Shown piece by piece: positions 10,791-23,000 of a stretch of 64,000 nt of DNA. This stretch comes from Botryotinia globosa. Lineage: Eukaryota > Ascomycota > Leotiomycetes > Helotiales > Sclerotiniaceae. Below the pieces are notes generated by a model. It did no database searches. It saw nothing but the letters and a program-made list of their open reading frames with translations, and was not told the origin of the DNA. Location of the stretch: the NCBI GenBank assembly GCA_014898425.1, contig RCSZ01000001.1:3844001-3908000 (forward strand), written 5' to 3'. The translations under genes were made by a program, and so were the position numbers. How positions within the stretch are numbered: position 1 is the first letter of the stretch; each line of letters begins with the position of its first letter.

Positions 10791-10940
10791 TGTCAAGGTA
10801 CGGGTAAAGACTTATATTGTACCATAAGGGTTCTAAGTGCTATGAAAGGTTGAGGCCTTATTATAGGAAGTAGGGCATACTAAGGGCACGCTAAGGGTTC
10901 GTGCCTGAGGCACGAAGGCAACGTAGTTGGCGCCGTGACA
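10791..10940 (-). repeat. 5' LTR of the gypsy element
   Basis: 150 bp, identical to the copy at 4364-4513. The ends form a 5-bp inverted repeat (TGTCA / TGACA). On the element strand a TATA-like TATAATAA lies at 10865-10858. About 40 nt downstream of its first base is the word ATGGTACAA (10825-10817), the possible start of the transcript and self-primer. Being on the minus strand, this right-hand copy is the promoter LTR. Confidence 0.95.
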
Positions 10941-13839
10941 TATATTTAAGTAATCTTTTAATTAAAGAATGAAATATATTATTAGTATATTTTGAAATAA
11001 TATTAATAATGATATAATTATTGAATATATAATTGGGTTCGATTATAATATTAAATAATCTTATATTATTGTAATATATGTATTTCAAAAGTAATACAAA
11101 TTATAAAACTTAGCTTGAAAATATTATGAATATATTTAAGATGAATAATGTAGTTGATTGTTTTTAAATAAATAAATTCAAATTTTTTTATAAAAATGAA
11201 AAGGCTTTAGAGATATTAGCTACAAATATTGCAAAATGAGAGAATTATATAAACAAAAACTTTAGAATGAGATTTTATATTCGCAATTTAATAAATAAGA
11301 ATGTAATCTTGATTATTAAGAATTATATAAAAATCAAAGAGATATTTTTATAGCTTACAATATAATATAAAGGTATTAAATATTATTTTTGTGTAAATGA
11401 ATAAAAGTATTTTCTAAAATTAAATATCAATGATTTTGATTTAGTCGAAAAGTTTATTATTGAATATAAATTTTCGATAACTATTCTTAAAGAGTTTGGT
11501 ATTACATTTACAGATATCAATTATTATATTTAATTTATATATAAAGATAACAAACATTTACTAATTTTCGCAAATCGATATTTCTATTAAGCTTGTTATA
11601 GTAATAAAAATAAAATATTCAATTTAATATAACTCATTAATAATTCTTTAACAAAATGTAAAAAAAAAATTCGATAAATACGATTTTGTTCTATTCAAAA
11701 ATAAAACAAAAGGTATTAGTTAAAAGAAAGATAAAGAAAAAAAGGAATTTAAGTTTACAAAAAATAAGAGTATAAAATATAAATATTATAACAATCCCTT
11801 TGTTTCTAATAAATATATTAATAAATATCTTTTCAATTTAAAGAATATTAATAAAAAGAAGGTATAGAAAAAAAGAAATAAATAAAAAAAACTCAAATAC
11901 TTTAAATTTATAATTTCTTTTAAAAAAGGAGATAATAAAAAATAGCTAAAAGTACAAACTTTGATATGGATATTAAAAAATCAGTAATATTACTATTTCT
12001 AATATTCAAATTTCTAGGGAATATTATATTAATTATATTTATATTAATAATAATAAAAAAAGAAATTATTATATAAAAAGGGATATAAGATTTTTATTGA
12101 TATAATATATAATTATATAATATAAATATTATAATATATTATATATAAAATAAGAGCGATTTTACAATTTATTGTATATTATTTTGAAAAGAAATAAATG
12201 AATTTATACTTATATTTACAAATAATTTAATTATTTCTATAGATATAGATTCAATTACTTTGAAATATTGAAATATATATTATTAAATAATTCAATTAAT
12301 TCTGTTATATTATTTAAAATTCTTTATTTTCTAAATCTTTTATATAAACTTTTCTTAGATTTTAAATTCTGAAAAAGTAGTGGCTAAATATAATCAAATA
12401 AAGATAATAGTGATATAGGTTTTATATATAATAAAAATAAAGGCATTTTATTTCAAATTAATTATAATTTTTATATTTAAATATTTAATATATTGAAAAT
12501 ATAAAATACTTTTTCAATTATAATATATATATTAATTATAACAAATAAGTTAATAAAATCCTAATATTATTATTTCGATTATCTTTTATTAGAAAATATA
12601 AAAAAAATATAAAAAGTTGTTAAGGATTTATTCGAAAAAAATATAAAAAACCTTTTTAAAAAGAAATCAGAAAAATATAAATTATATAAACTAAGTAAAT
12701 CTTATTAATTAAAAAAGAAGACAATTAATAATTATATAATTTATTTTTTTAAAAATATAAATATTGATATTATTAAGATACACTTTATAGATTTCAATAA
12801 TTATAGATATATAATATCATTTATAAATAAAGATATTTATAAATATATAATTTTTATATACAAAGATAAGGGAAATATTAAAAAAATAATTCAATTTATA
12901 AATAAATATATAAAAATATAGTATAATGTTATAATTTTTGTATGGAAATTTAATAGAGGAAATGAATATAATTGTTTTGAATTTAATTAAATAATTGCAA
13001 ATTCAGACTTTTATTTAGAATTTATAATATTATATACCTCTAATCAAAACGGGATTTTAAAATAATTGATTTGTATTATTCTAAAAAAAGCTTGTTCAAT
13101 TTTTATAGAAATAAATATCCTATTTTTTTTTAATTAAAGATTCTAAAAGATATAGTTTATATTATAAATTATATAATCATTTGTATATTATTAAATAATA
13201 TAATATTATATAAAATATATATAAGTTATATTCAACTCAATATTAATAATTGACCCAATATCTTTTATCTATATACTAAATAATATTATTTGTATATATA
13301 TCCCGAAAAAATATAGAATTACAAATTAAAAATTTATATTTTATATAGAAAAAGACATTCTAATTAATTTCGAAGGTAATTATATTTATAAAGTATTTAT
13401 ATCAAATTATATCTTGAATAAAATTATATAATCTTTAAATATATAATTCAATAAATTAGATTTAATAATAGATTCTAATAATAATAATAATAATATTAAT
13501 AAATATTAAATCAAAAAGAATAATATTATTAATAAAATAATTAATCCTTTGATATTTATAAATAGTTTTATTTATATCTAATTAAATAAGTTAATTATTA
13601 ATATTGATAATTGATTTAATATTATTAACAATTTTACTGAAATTATAGATAAAAACGAATTCGATTAAATAAAAGAGAATAAAATATTAGTATTTGGATT
13701 TAAATGTAGTTATAATTGATCTAAGGATTCTAAAAACAAAAAAAAGAATAATAAATATTTTGTATTATTTATTTTATAATAATATCATATTATAATATTT
13801 AATATATATATATAATAATTATAAATGATTTAGATGACA

Positions 13840-15480
13840 ATTCTAAATTCTTTGATAAAATTATAAAATTGCAAAACAAGAATTAATAGATTGAATTTAT
13901 TAAGGAAAAGTATAAATCTATTTTTAAAAATAATATTTTCAAGTTAATCAAGAAATCTAATATTTATAAATAAAAGATTCTATATAAAAAAATTATTTAT
14001 AAGTATAAATGTAATAAAAAAAAAATTAGATATAAGATTTACTAAATTATTCGAGGTTTTAAGTAATATTATAACTAGAATTTTAATCAAATTTTTGTAG
14101 GTATATGTAAAAATATATTATAAAAAATTATCATAATAATTATTATAAAATATAATTTGCAAATATTTTAAATAAATATAATTACAATATTTCTAAATAT
14201 TGAGATATCTAATGATTTATTTGCATATATCAAACTATCTCTCTATTGGGAATAAGATAATATAATCTACAAATAATCAAAAAATAACCCTAATAAAATT
14301 ATTTGAATTAATTAATTAATTAAATCTCTTTAGAATTTAAAATAAGCTTTATACTAATAATAAAAGATTCTAAGATATATTTTTTTGGAATTAGATTTTA
14401 ATCTAATAAAAACCAATAATTATATTTACTTTAATAAAATTATTAGAATTATTATTATTATATATATCAATAATTTTCTTATTATAAATAAAAATAGTGA
14501 GTATATAATATTTAAAAAGAACTTTATTAATAAATTCAAAATGAAAGATTTAGGATTAATCTTTCATTTCCTTACTATCAGAATTAATCAAAATCTAATA
14601 GTCAAAATTATTATATTATATCAGAATATCTATATTCAAAAGATTTTTTAAAAATTTAACTTCAAATATTACAAAACCAAATCAATTTTAATATCAATCG
14701 ATACAATCAAAGATATAATTTCATTTGAAGAAATTGTAGATATATAATTTATAATTTTGTATTAATTCAAATTGAATTAATTAATTTTCTTTATATTTGT
14801 TCTAATATTATATATAATATAAATATTTTATATTATTTTTCTATTAATTTCTTTTCAATTTATATAAAATGTTATAATTATATTTTTCAATGTTTAGTTA
14901 ATATAATCAATTATACTATTATCTATAATAATAATATAAATAATCAAATTATTAAGAGATATATAGATTTTAATTATATTAGAAATCTTTTTATTAAAAG
15001 GAATATATTTGAATACATTTTCTTTATATATAAAGCAATAATTTTTATATAATTAAAAAAATAATCAATTGTAATTCTAAATTTTATTAAATTAGAATAT
15101 TATAGATTATACAAAATTGTTATAGAGATATTATAAATTGAATAGTTTTTTAAGGAATCAGTTAAATTAAATTATGAATATTTAAAAATTAAGAAAATCA
15201 AAGTTATTAGTAATAATTAGAGTAGTTTAATATTTATTGAAAACCTAGAAATTCATTAACAAATTAAATATATAATAATAAAATATTATTATATCTGCGA
15301 GTAAGTAGTTTAAAATTATATAAATCTCTAATTTATATTAATCAATTGATAAATAGTTAATAAATTTACAAAACCATTTTTATTAATTAAATATATAAGA
15401 TTTATTGAAATATTATATATAAATAGAATTCAAAATAAATTAATTTATATATTAACCATTCAAAATATATATATTAATAA
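13840..15480 (+). pseudogene. Copia family B reverse transcriptase / RNase H remnant
   Basis: Broken plus-strand reading frame of a Ty1/copia polymerase. The best piece is an 88-codon open stretch at 14385-14651. It contains the RT catalytic region, where the usual YVDD is now YINN, followed by the copia signature KMKDLG and a later YQNIYIQK block. Both V to I and D to N are G-to-A changes, as RIP makes. Further on, 15,100-15,480 reads like the copia RNase H end (ENPEIH, the following TKPF-like stretch and ILTI). Stops are TAA or TAG throughout. It is not functional. Confidence 0.8.
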
Positions 15481-15637
15481 TAATAATATATATTAAAATA
15501 AAAAAGAAAAGTATATAATAAAGAATATCTATAAAATCAAATAGGCAAAATATATACAATATAGAAAGGAAATTATATATATCTTTCAAAAGTTTAGAAT
15601 AAAATCAAATATTATCTACATCAATAATTAAAAGGTA

Positions 15638-15824
15638 TATTGAAAGTAGTCAGTTTTTGTAGTATTGATATTATAGTTTAATTGATATTAACATTATTTA
15701 TAAAGTAATTACACTTTATAAAAGATATAATTATATTTTAGTTCTTTTTTTAGTCAAACTATAATACGATGAACTATACCCTAAATTCCATTAATTCATT
15801 TCCCTACTATAACTCATTTCAATA
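15638..15824 (+). repeat. 3' LTR of copia family B
   Basis: A 187-bp partner of the repeat at 3805. It begins TATTGAAAG, where the first copy has TGTTGAAAG, and ends TTTCAATA. It is followed directly by TAAAG, the target duplication also found just before the first LTR. It lies about 160 bp after the last recognisable copia RNase H sequence, where a 3' LTR belongs. Confidence 0.85.
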
Positions 15825-15829
15825 TAAAG

Positions 15830-16330
15830 CCTACTACTTTTCTATTTAACTAGCTCTTCAGATAGAATATAATTAAATATACAGAATCTATATTATATAT
15901 AGATACTATATCTTCCGTATCCTTCTCGAACCAATAATATTATTTAAATTTAATAATAATTTGATTATTCAATAATATAATGATATAATTTATTTTAATT
16001 AAAAGAAATAATACAAAAACTTTTATTTAATTAAATCAAAACTATTTGATATATAAAGCACATATAATAAATTAAGAAAATCATTAACAATAAAGAATTA
16101 ATATATTGTATAATATATTCGAGGAGTATATATTATAATTATATATTAGCTAGAAATAGTTTTCGATTTGATTTATATTATATATGTTAGGATATATATA
16201 TAGTAGTAAGCTATTAGATTCAATCCCTGATACTGTACCTTTTGGTCAGATTGCGTGCGTGGCTTAGTGGTAAAGCTTACGACTTCTACTGGTTGTTTCC
16301 GTGTACGTAATAATATAAATTATCAATCTA
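15830..16330. other. AT-rich spacer with one less-mutated patch
   Basis: RIP-like AT-rich sequence following the copia family B target duplication. No gene is visible. At about 16,210-16,310 a patch of normal composition survives. It contains TGGCTTAGTGG, which fits the tRNA A-box consensus, and upstream of it GATTCAATCCC, which resembles a B-box but on the wrong side for a tRNA gene. It could be part of a copia family A LTR or a tRNA-derived repeat. Confidence 0.4.
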
Positions 16331-16859
16331 AAAAAAAAGAATACTAATTCTTTTAATAAATATATTCAATAATAAATTGATAATTTGAAAAGAGGATTAC
16401 AATTTATTTTACTCAATATAAACTTCCTTAAATTAATTATATTCATTAATATATATTCTTTGTTAACAATAAAGATTTATTCTTTTAAATTGAATATATT
16501 ATTATTTTAATAGATAAATATAATAAAGTTAATATTATTCATTAATTATCTATCAAATGTAAAAAAGTTATTAAAAATATACTAGTATTAGAACTTTATA
16601 GTATAATTTTAGATTTTGATATTAATATAATAATTAAAGATATAATTGATAAGATCTTCTCAAATTATAAGATTCTATTGGTTATATATATCGATTCTAA
16701 ATTATTTTATAATTATTTTATAAAACTTGAAATCATTAATAAAAAGAGATTTATAATTGATATAATAATTATTCGAAAAGTATATAAAAAATAAAAGATT
16801 ATAGAAATCAAATAAATTGATAGAGAATTTAATTGAATTAATATAATAATTAAATCTAA
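16331..16859 (+). pseudogene. Copia family A, copy 2: RNase H remnant, left part
   Basis: The plus strand reads the same RNase H stretch as copy 1 at 3300-3540, and more of it upstream: an LQF...LNIN start, then Y-I-D-S-K-L-F-Y, then KKRFIIDII and a final IIIKS. Every stop is TAA or TAG. The reading is cut at 16859 exactly where the 10.7-kb LTR element begins and resumes at 27573. Confidence 0.75.
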
Positions 16860-17099
16860 TATAAAAGAGTAGAAGGTGATAGGGTTATAGAGTAATTCTT
16901 TATATATATTATAAAAAAGTCGTTATAATATATTGCTTTAAATAAAAAAGAGAAAAAGAAGACTTTATATAATGTTTTATAAAATATATTAGAAATTTAA
17001 TGAATAGAAATTAATTGTTTTTTTTAAATTATAAGGAAAAGGGTTATAAATATTAATTATAAAAATAAATTATATAATTAATATAAAGATTTGTTTATA
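16860..17099 (-). repeat. LTR of the 10.7-kb element, left copy (3' LTR)
   Basis: The heavily mutated partner of 27333-27572, with the same length. Wherever the right copy has C or G, this copy often has T or A. In the last 36 bases all differences are of that kind. Confidence 0.8.
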
Positions 17100-20000
17100 T
17101 TTTTTTTTATATAGAAATATTAATTGTTTTGATTAATAAATTTAGATATAAGAATATAAAGGAAGATAATTAAAGAAAAAAAACAAATATTGTTTTTGCT
17201 TAATATAATTAATTTAATAAATATTATAGAAAAAAAATAATTTTATCAAAATTTAATAAAATTAAATAGTTTTTTAATAGAATTTTAAGATCAAATATTA
17301 ATAGAAGTTTAATAGCAAATTCTTTTATTTTTTTGAAAGGAAATTAAAAGGTTTGGAATTCTTTTAGATTTTTATAAGCTTTTTGAAATTTTTGAGGATT
17401 GATGGAAAAAATCAAATTTTTATATTTTCTTTTTTTAATTTTTATTTTTTAAAGGAATTGTTATTCTTTTTGATTTTCTATTTTTTGGAATATTAAAAGA
17501 TCTTTTATTATTTTATTTAAAATTAGAATTATCTTTATTATTATTATTATTTAATAAGATTGATTTGTTTTGCTTTTTTTTATTAGATTTAAAATATTTG
17601 TTATTATATTTATTCTTTAGATTTTATTTTAAAATTATAAAATATAATTTATTTTTGTAATATTTTTCAATAGATTTGATATTCTCAAAAATATATAAAA
17701 AAGAGTTTTTAATATTTTTTGTATAATATTAATATTAAATATTGAATTTATTATTATTTATAAAAAAAAATCTAATAGCTTTTTTAAATATAAATAAATT
17801 ATTTTAAAAGAATTTATTAATAAAAATTTGTTTAATAGAATTTTAAATAATTAAATAATATTTAATTAAAAATCTAGAAATTTTATATTAATTGTTATTA
17901 ATAATATATTTGTTGAAGATAGATTTCAAATTACAATATATATTTCTAATATTCTGATATTTCAATTTATTTTTTAATATAAAATTCAGATTGTTTTTTA
18001 GAAGTTTTTTTATTATAATATATAGTATAATTAATATTATAAAAGAAATAATATCTTTATTATTAGATTTGATTCTAAATATTATAGGATTCTTTATAAT
18101 TATAAATATTTAATTATAATTAGTTTTTCTAACAAATTATATTAAAATAATTAAATAAATATATTCTATATAATTTTTTTTCAAAATAATATTTTAAAAG
18201 TAATTTTTTTTGAAAAATTTATTAAATATTTTTAAAATAAATATAATAAGATTTTATTATATCATTTTATATTTCGATTTTGATTTTATTTTATTATATT
18301 CTATTTTATATTTTGATTTTTTAAATTGAAAGTGAATAATATATATAATAAGATTGTTTATATATTTAAATTAATATTTAGTATAAAGTTTTTTTGTATT
18401 TTTATATATAAATATATAATCAAAAATTTTATTAGATTAAATAATGATAATTAGAAAAGGAATAGAGATAAAATGAAATTTCCAATCTATATATTATAAT
18501 ATAACAATTTATTAGATTTTTAGATTCTATTTGGAAGCTTGTTATATTAAAAAGTAGTAATAGTGATAAGTGAATTCAAATCTTATATTTTTGTAATAAT
18601 TATAATAATAATATATTTTTATGGATTTTTGAATCAAAGAAATATAGATTTTTTTAATAAGATAAAGATATTTATCAGATTCTATAAACTTATATATTTC
18701 AAGTTTATAAACTATAATTAGACTAATAATAAGGGCTTGAATAATTATAGAAATAATAATATTATATTTGATAAGTTTGAATTTTAATATATTAAAAAGC
18801 TTTGTTTTTCTTTTTTATTAATTATTATGCTTTTTTTAAATCAATAAAAGTATTTGTTATTAATATAAATATTATTAATTTGATTTTAATATTTATATAG
18901 AAATTGAAAATATTTTAATAGATTCTTTTAATTTATATATACAGCTTTGAATTTGAAAATACTAGTAAATTGATATAAATAATAGTTATAAAGATTATTA
19001 AATATTTTGTTTATTAATATTATTATTGTTTTTTAATTTATTTGTTTTACAATATATTTTTTTTTAATAAATAAAACTAATTCTTTGATTATAGAATATC
19101 TTTTTTATATTTATATATTTTAAATTAATTAATATTATTATTCTTATCTTTTTTGTTTTTATTTTTTGATAAAATATCTTATCAAAATATAATTTTATTT
19201 ATCAAATATTTATTAAATAATTTAATATTTTTGTTTATTATTATTAAATCAAATCTTAATCATTTTTAAAGATTTATAAAAACATCTTTTGAAAATGAAG
19301 GGAAAGGAATTTATAAAAATTTAATAATTAAATTTTTAATAAAAAAAATTTCTTTGAAATAATTTGTATTGATTTTTTTAAATATTTTAATTATATTATA
19401 TTAAAAATCAAGTTTTCTTTTTTATTTATTATTTTATTTGAAAAGTTTATTAGGAAGTTTTTTATTTAGAATTTTGATAACAATTTTAAATTTAGAGAAT
19501 ATTAGATATTAATTAATTCAAATTTTAGATTTTAAGTTTTTAGAAAGTTTATATATAAATCTTTTATTAATTAATTTTAATATAATTTTTGAAATAATAA
19601 TTCTAGTTAATTTAAAAAGCTTATTATAAAATTTCGTATTATAAAATATAATCAAAATTATAATAAATATTATATTTTTTTGTGAATAATTTTAATATAT
19701 ATAAATTTTATTAATAGTTTTTTATTATAATTTATAGGATTTTTTTATTCTAAAAAAAATGATTTTATTATTGATTTTTATTTGCTTTATTATTATATAA
19801 ACTTTGATATAAAGATTATTTTGTAAAATTAGGATTATAATTATCTCTATTAATATATTTACTTTAGCTTTCTATTTTTTTATCTATATATTGAATTTAA
19901 TGAATTTTATATATTATTACTTTTTCGAAAGTTTTTATATAACTTTAAAAGCTTTTAATATATTAAAAAGTTAAGTATTATTAATTATTATTATTATATT

Positions 20001-23000
20001 ATAATGTATATATTATAATTAAATATCTGAATATTATATAATATAATTTAATTTGTTATTAGATTATTTAAATATTTTGAAGGGATTTTTTAAGAAAAGT
20101 AATTTTATTAAAATTTGATAAAATTATATAAATTATTTAAGAAAATATAAAAAAGAATTGTTTTATATATAATAACAAAAGATTGAAATATCAAAATAAT
20201 TAGAAAAAAAGATGATAAAAAGAATAAAAGAATTATAGATTAATAGAAATATTAAAAAAGAAAAAAAAAATGTTTTTATTTTATAAATAGTTTTCTTTAT
20301 TTTATAATATTAAAAAAAGAGATATTATAAAAAATAATTTCCAAAAAAAAAGAAAGAAAAAGAAAAATTATTTTTTTAAATAAAAACAAATAAAAACACT
20401 CTTTTTTATTAAAGAAATTTTGTAAACAATTATTCTTCTTATTATACAAAGAAAAACACTATTTTTATTATTAAACTAATAATTAGAATTTCTACAAATA
20501 TATAATCAGTATTTCTTAAAATTGTATTCAAAGATTTTAATATATTATTTATTTATATATAATTAATTATTACTTTCGAATTATCAAAATATTGATTTAT
20601 ATAATTAGATCTTCACAATTTTAATAATATTTTCAATAAATCTTTGTAATCTAATTGATTATTATTTCTTTTAATATTATTATTTGAAATTGATAAATAT
20701 TCCTCTTTTCTTTTTATAAATTTTTTGAAACAAAATCTTAAATAAATTTTATTAATTAAGATTCTATTTATTTTTTCTAAAATATAAATATTTTTATTAG
20801 AATTTATAATTATTATTCAATATAATTTAAATTATTAATATATAAGTTTTCTTTTATATAATATATTAATTTTTGATTATAAATTATATTAGAATATAAT
20901 ATTTTTTAGATTGATATTTTTATTTATTATATTATTATTCTTATTAAAATACTCTTTTTTATTCAAATAATAATATTTTTTATAAAAAAAAATTTCTTTT
21001 ATATTAATATTATACATTTTTAATTATTGGAGATATAATATTAATAGATCTGCTTAAATTATTATTACTTCCTAATCAAGGATTTTTTAGGTATAAAATC
21101 TTATTTCAATAAATAATATTGGGTAATAATTATAAATTATATAAAATAAGGTGAAATTAATTGATTAATATATTATAATCCTATTAGCAAATAATATTAT
21201 ATTAAAATATTTCAATTATCTTTCTTTTTTATTTATTATTTTAAATAATCTATTAATAATAGATTTATAATTTTATTTAATTTAATTATTTGTTTTAAAA
21301 TTATATATAAAGATTTGTATCTATTAAATACTATATTTTTTTAAAAAATATATTATATATACTTTATTCTCCAAATCATTATCTATTAAAACTTTATTGA
21401 AAATAGAATAATAATAAATAATAGATTATATAAAAATAATTATTATTTATAAAGTTATATTCCAAAAAGTTTTTCTTTTTATCCATCCTAATAGATTATT
21501 TTTAAAAAACATTAAATATTTATAATTATTATTTAGGGGTATATATATAATATTTAATCTATATTTTTATTAATATATACTTATCTATATTGAATATAAA
21601 GATTCTTTTTAAAGGTTTGATTATTGTAATTAATAATTTGAATAGAAATTAATAAATTTTTTAATAATATTATATATCTCTATTCAATAATATAATTGCA
21701 ATACTTTATTAAAAATATTTTTTATTCCTTTATATCTATAAGCTTTATATAAATTATTAATAAGAATAATCTATTTCATTTTATTATTGATTACCTTTTT
21801 AAAAGGTAAATACTTTATATCAATTTTGAAAAAACAATTATTATAAATATAAAATTTAAAAACTTTTTTTTTTAAAATTTCTAAAGATTTTTTTTATTAT
21901 GTTTTCAGATTTTTATAATAAAATTAAATATCTAATTATTTTTTGATTTTCTTTATTATATATTAAATCCAATATATAACTTTATTTAAATTTAATAAAG
22001 TTATATAAAATAAGAATATTTTGAATATTATTAAACTTATTAATAATTTATTTATTAATATTATTTTTTTAAACTTTTTTTTATTAAAATTCAATAAGAG
22101 TATTTGGTCTACAAAAAAATCTATTTATTGCAATATATATTATTCCTTTTATATATCAAACTTCGAAATTAAAAAATCTGATTTATATAATTTATTTTAT
22201 TACTAGAACTTTTAAAAGATTTATTATTATTTTATTCAATTAAATAACAAGAATTTTAATATTAATTTTAAAAATAAAATATATTCTATATAAATTGTAT
22301 TTATATTTCTAAAAAATTTTAAAAATTTCTCTATATTCTTTTTTTATAATATTATAATTCTTTTTTATATCATTTTATAATCCATTTTTAAATCTAATTA
22401 TCATATATTTATTATTAAATTCTTAATCTAATATTATATTCCAATTATCAAAATTAATATTTATATTTAAAATAATTATTCTAATTATTAAAGTATTTTT
22501 ATAATTTAATAATATTAAAACAAAAGATTTTATTAATTCAATCTTTAATAAATCTATAACATTTTTTTATTCTTTTATTTATATAAATTTTTAATCTTTT
22601 TTTAATAAATAATATAGCAATTCAGCTTTTTGAATAAATTATTTAATCTAAATATAATAATATATATATATATTTAAAAATATATGAATTTTTATAATAT
22701 TTTTAGATTCAAGTTAATCTATAATCCAAGCGATTTTTGATTATTATAAAATTCGGTTTTTAAATTCTATAATATATTTTATAATTTTCATATCATTGAA
22801 ATACTATTTAGATTTCATTTTAATTAAATATCTTATTTTTTCTATATATTTTAAGGTTTTATTAATCTCTTGAATATATACAAAAATAAATTTCTGTATT
22901 TTAGGTATAATTTCCTTATTACTAAAATCAGTTTTAAATCTTTTTATTTCTATATTGTTTAGAAATAGTATAACCATTTTAGAAACTAAATCGCTTAGAA

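Larger units (their letters stand above)
4364..10940 (-). mobile_element. Intact Ty3/gypsy chromovirus LTR retrotransposon
   Basis: A complete 6,577-bp element on the minus strand: LTR, leader, GAG, POL, polypurine tract, LTR. The two 150-bp LTRs are identical by direct reading. Target duplications TATAT lie at 4359-4363 and 10941-10945. Both genes are open and keep their catalytic residues, and POL ends in a chromodomain, which places the element among the chromoviruses. Its base composition is near balanced while both flanks are almost pure AT. It therefore inserted, into a copia element, after that element had been mutated by RIP. Identical LTRs mean a recent insertion, and it may still be able to move. 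Confidence 0.97.
3805..15824 (+). mobile_element. RIP-degraded Ty1/copia retrotransposon, family B, split by a gypsy insertion
   Basis: Two 187-bp direct repeats (3805-3991 and 15638-15824) bound the element, and an identical 5-bp TAAAG flanks it at 3800-3804 and 15825-15829. Without the 6,577-bp gypsy insertion and its 5-bp duplication the element is about 5.4 kb, the usual copia size. The plus strand reads in copia order: a gag-like stretch (about 11,100-11,500), integrase-like remnants, reverse transcriptase (about 13,840-14,800) and a C-terminal RNase H (about 14,850-15,480). The coding frames are destroyed by TAA/TAG codons. It is the youngest of the RIP-damaged copies at the left end, because it interrupts family A and is itself interrupted only by the intact gypsy element. 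Confidence 0.85.

Noticed and set aside
22021..22206. 61-codon plus-strand open frame in the AT-rich block
   Set aside because: Composition is almost only I, N, F, K, L, Y and S, as expected of random AT-rich DNA, and it opposes the likely direction of the element.
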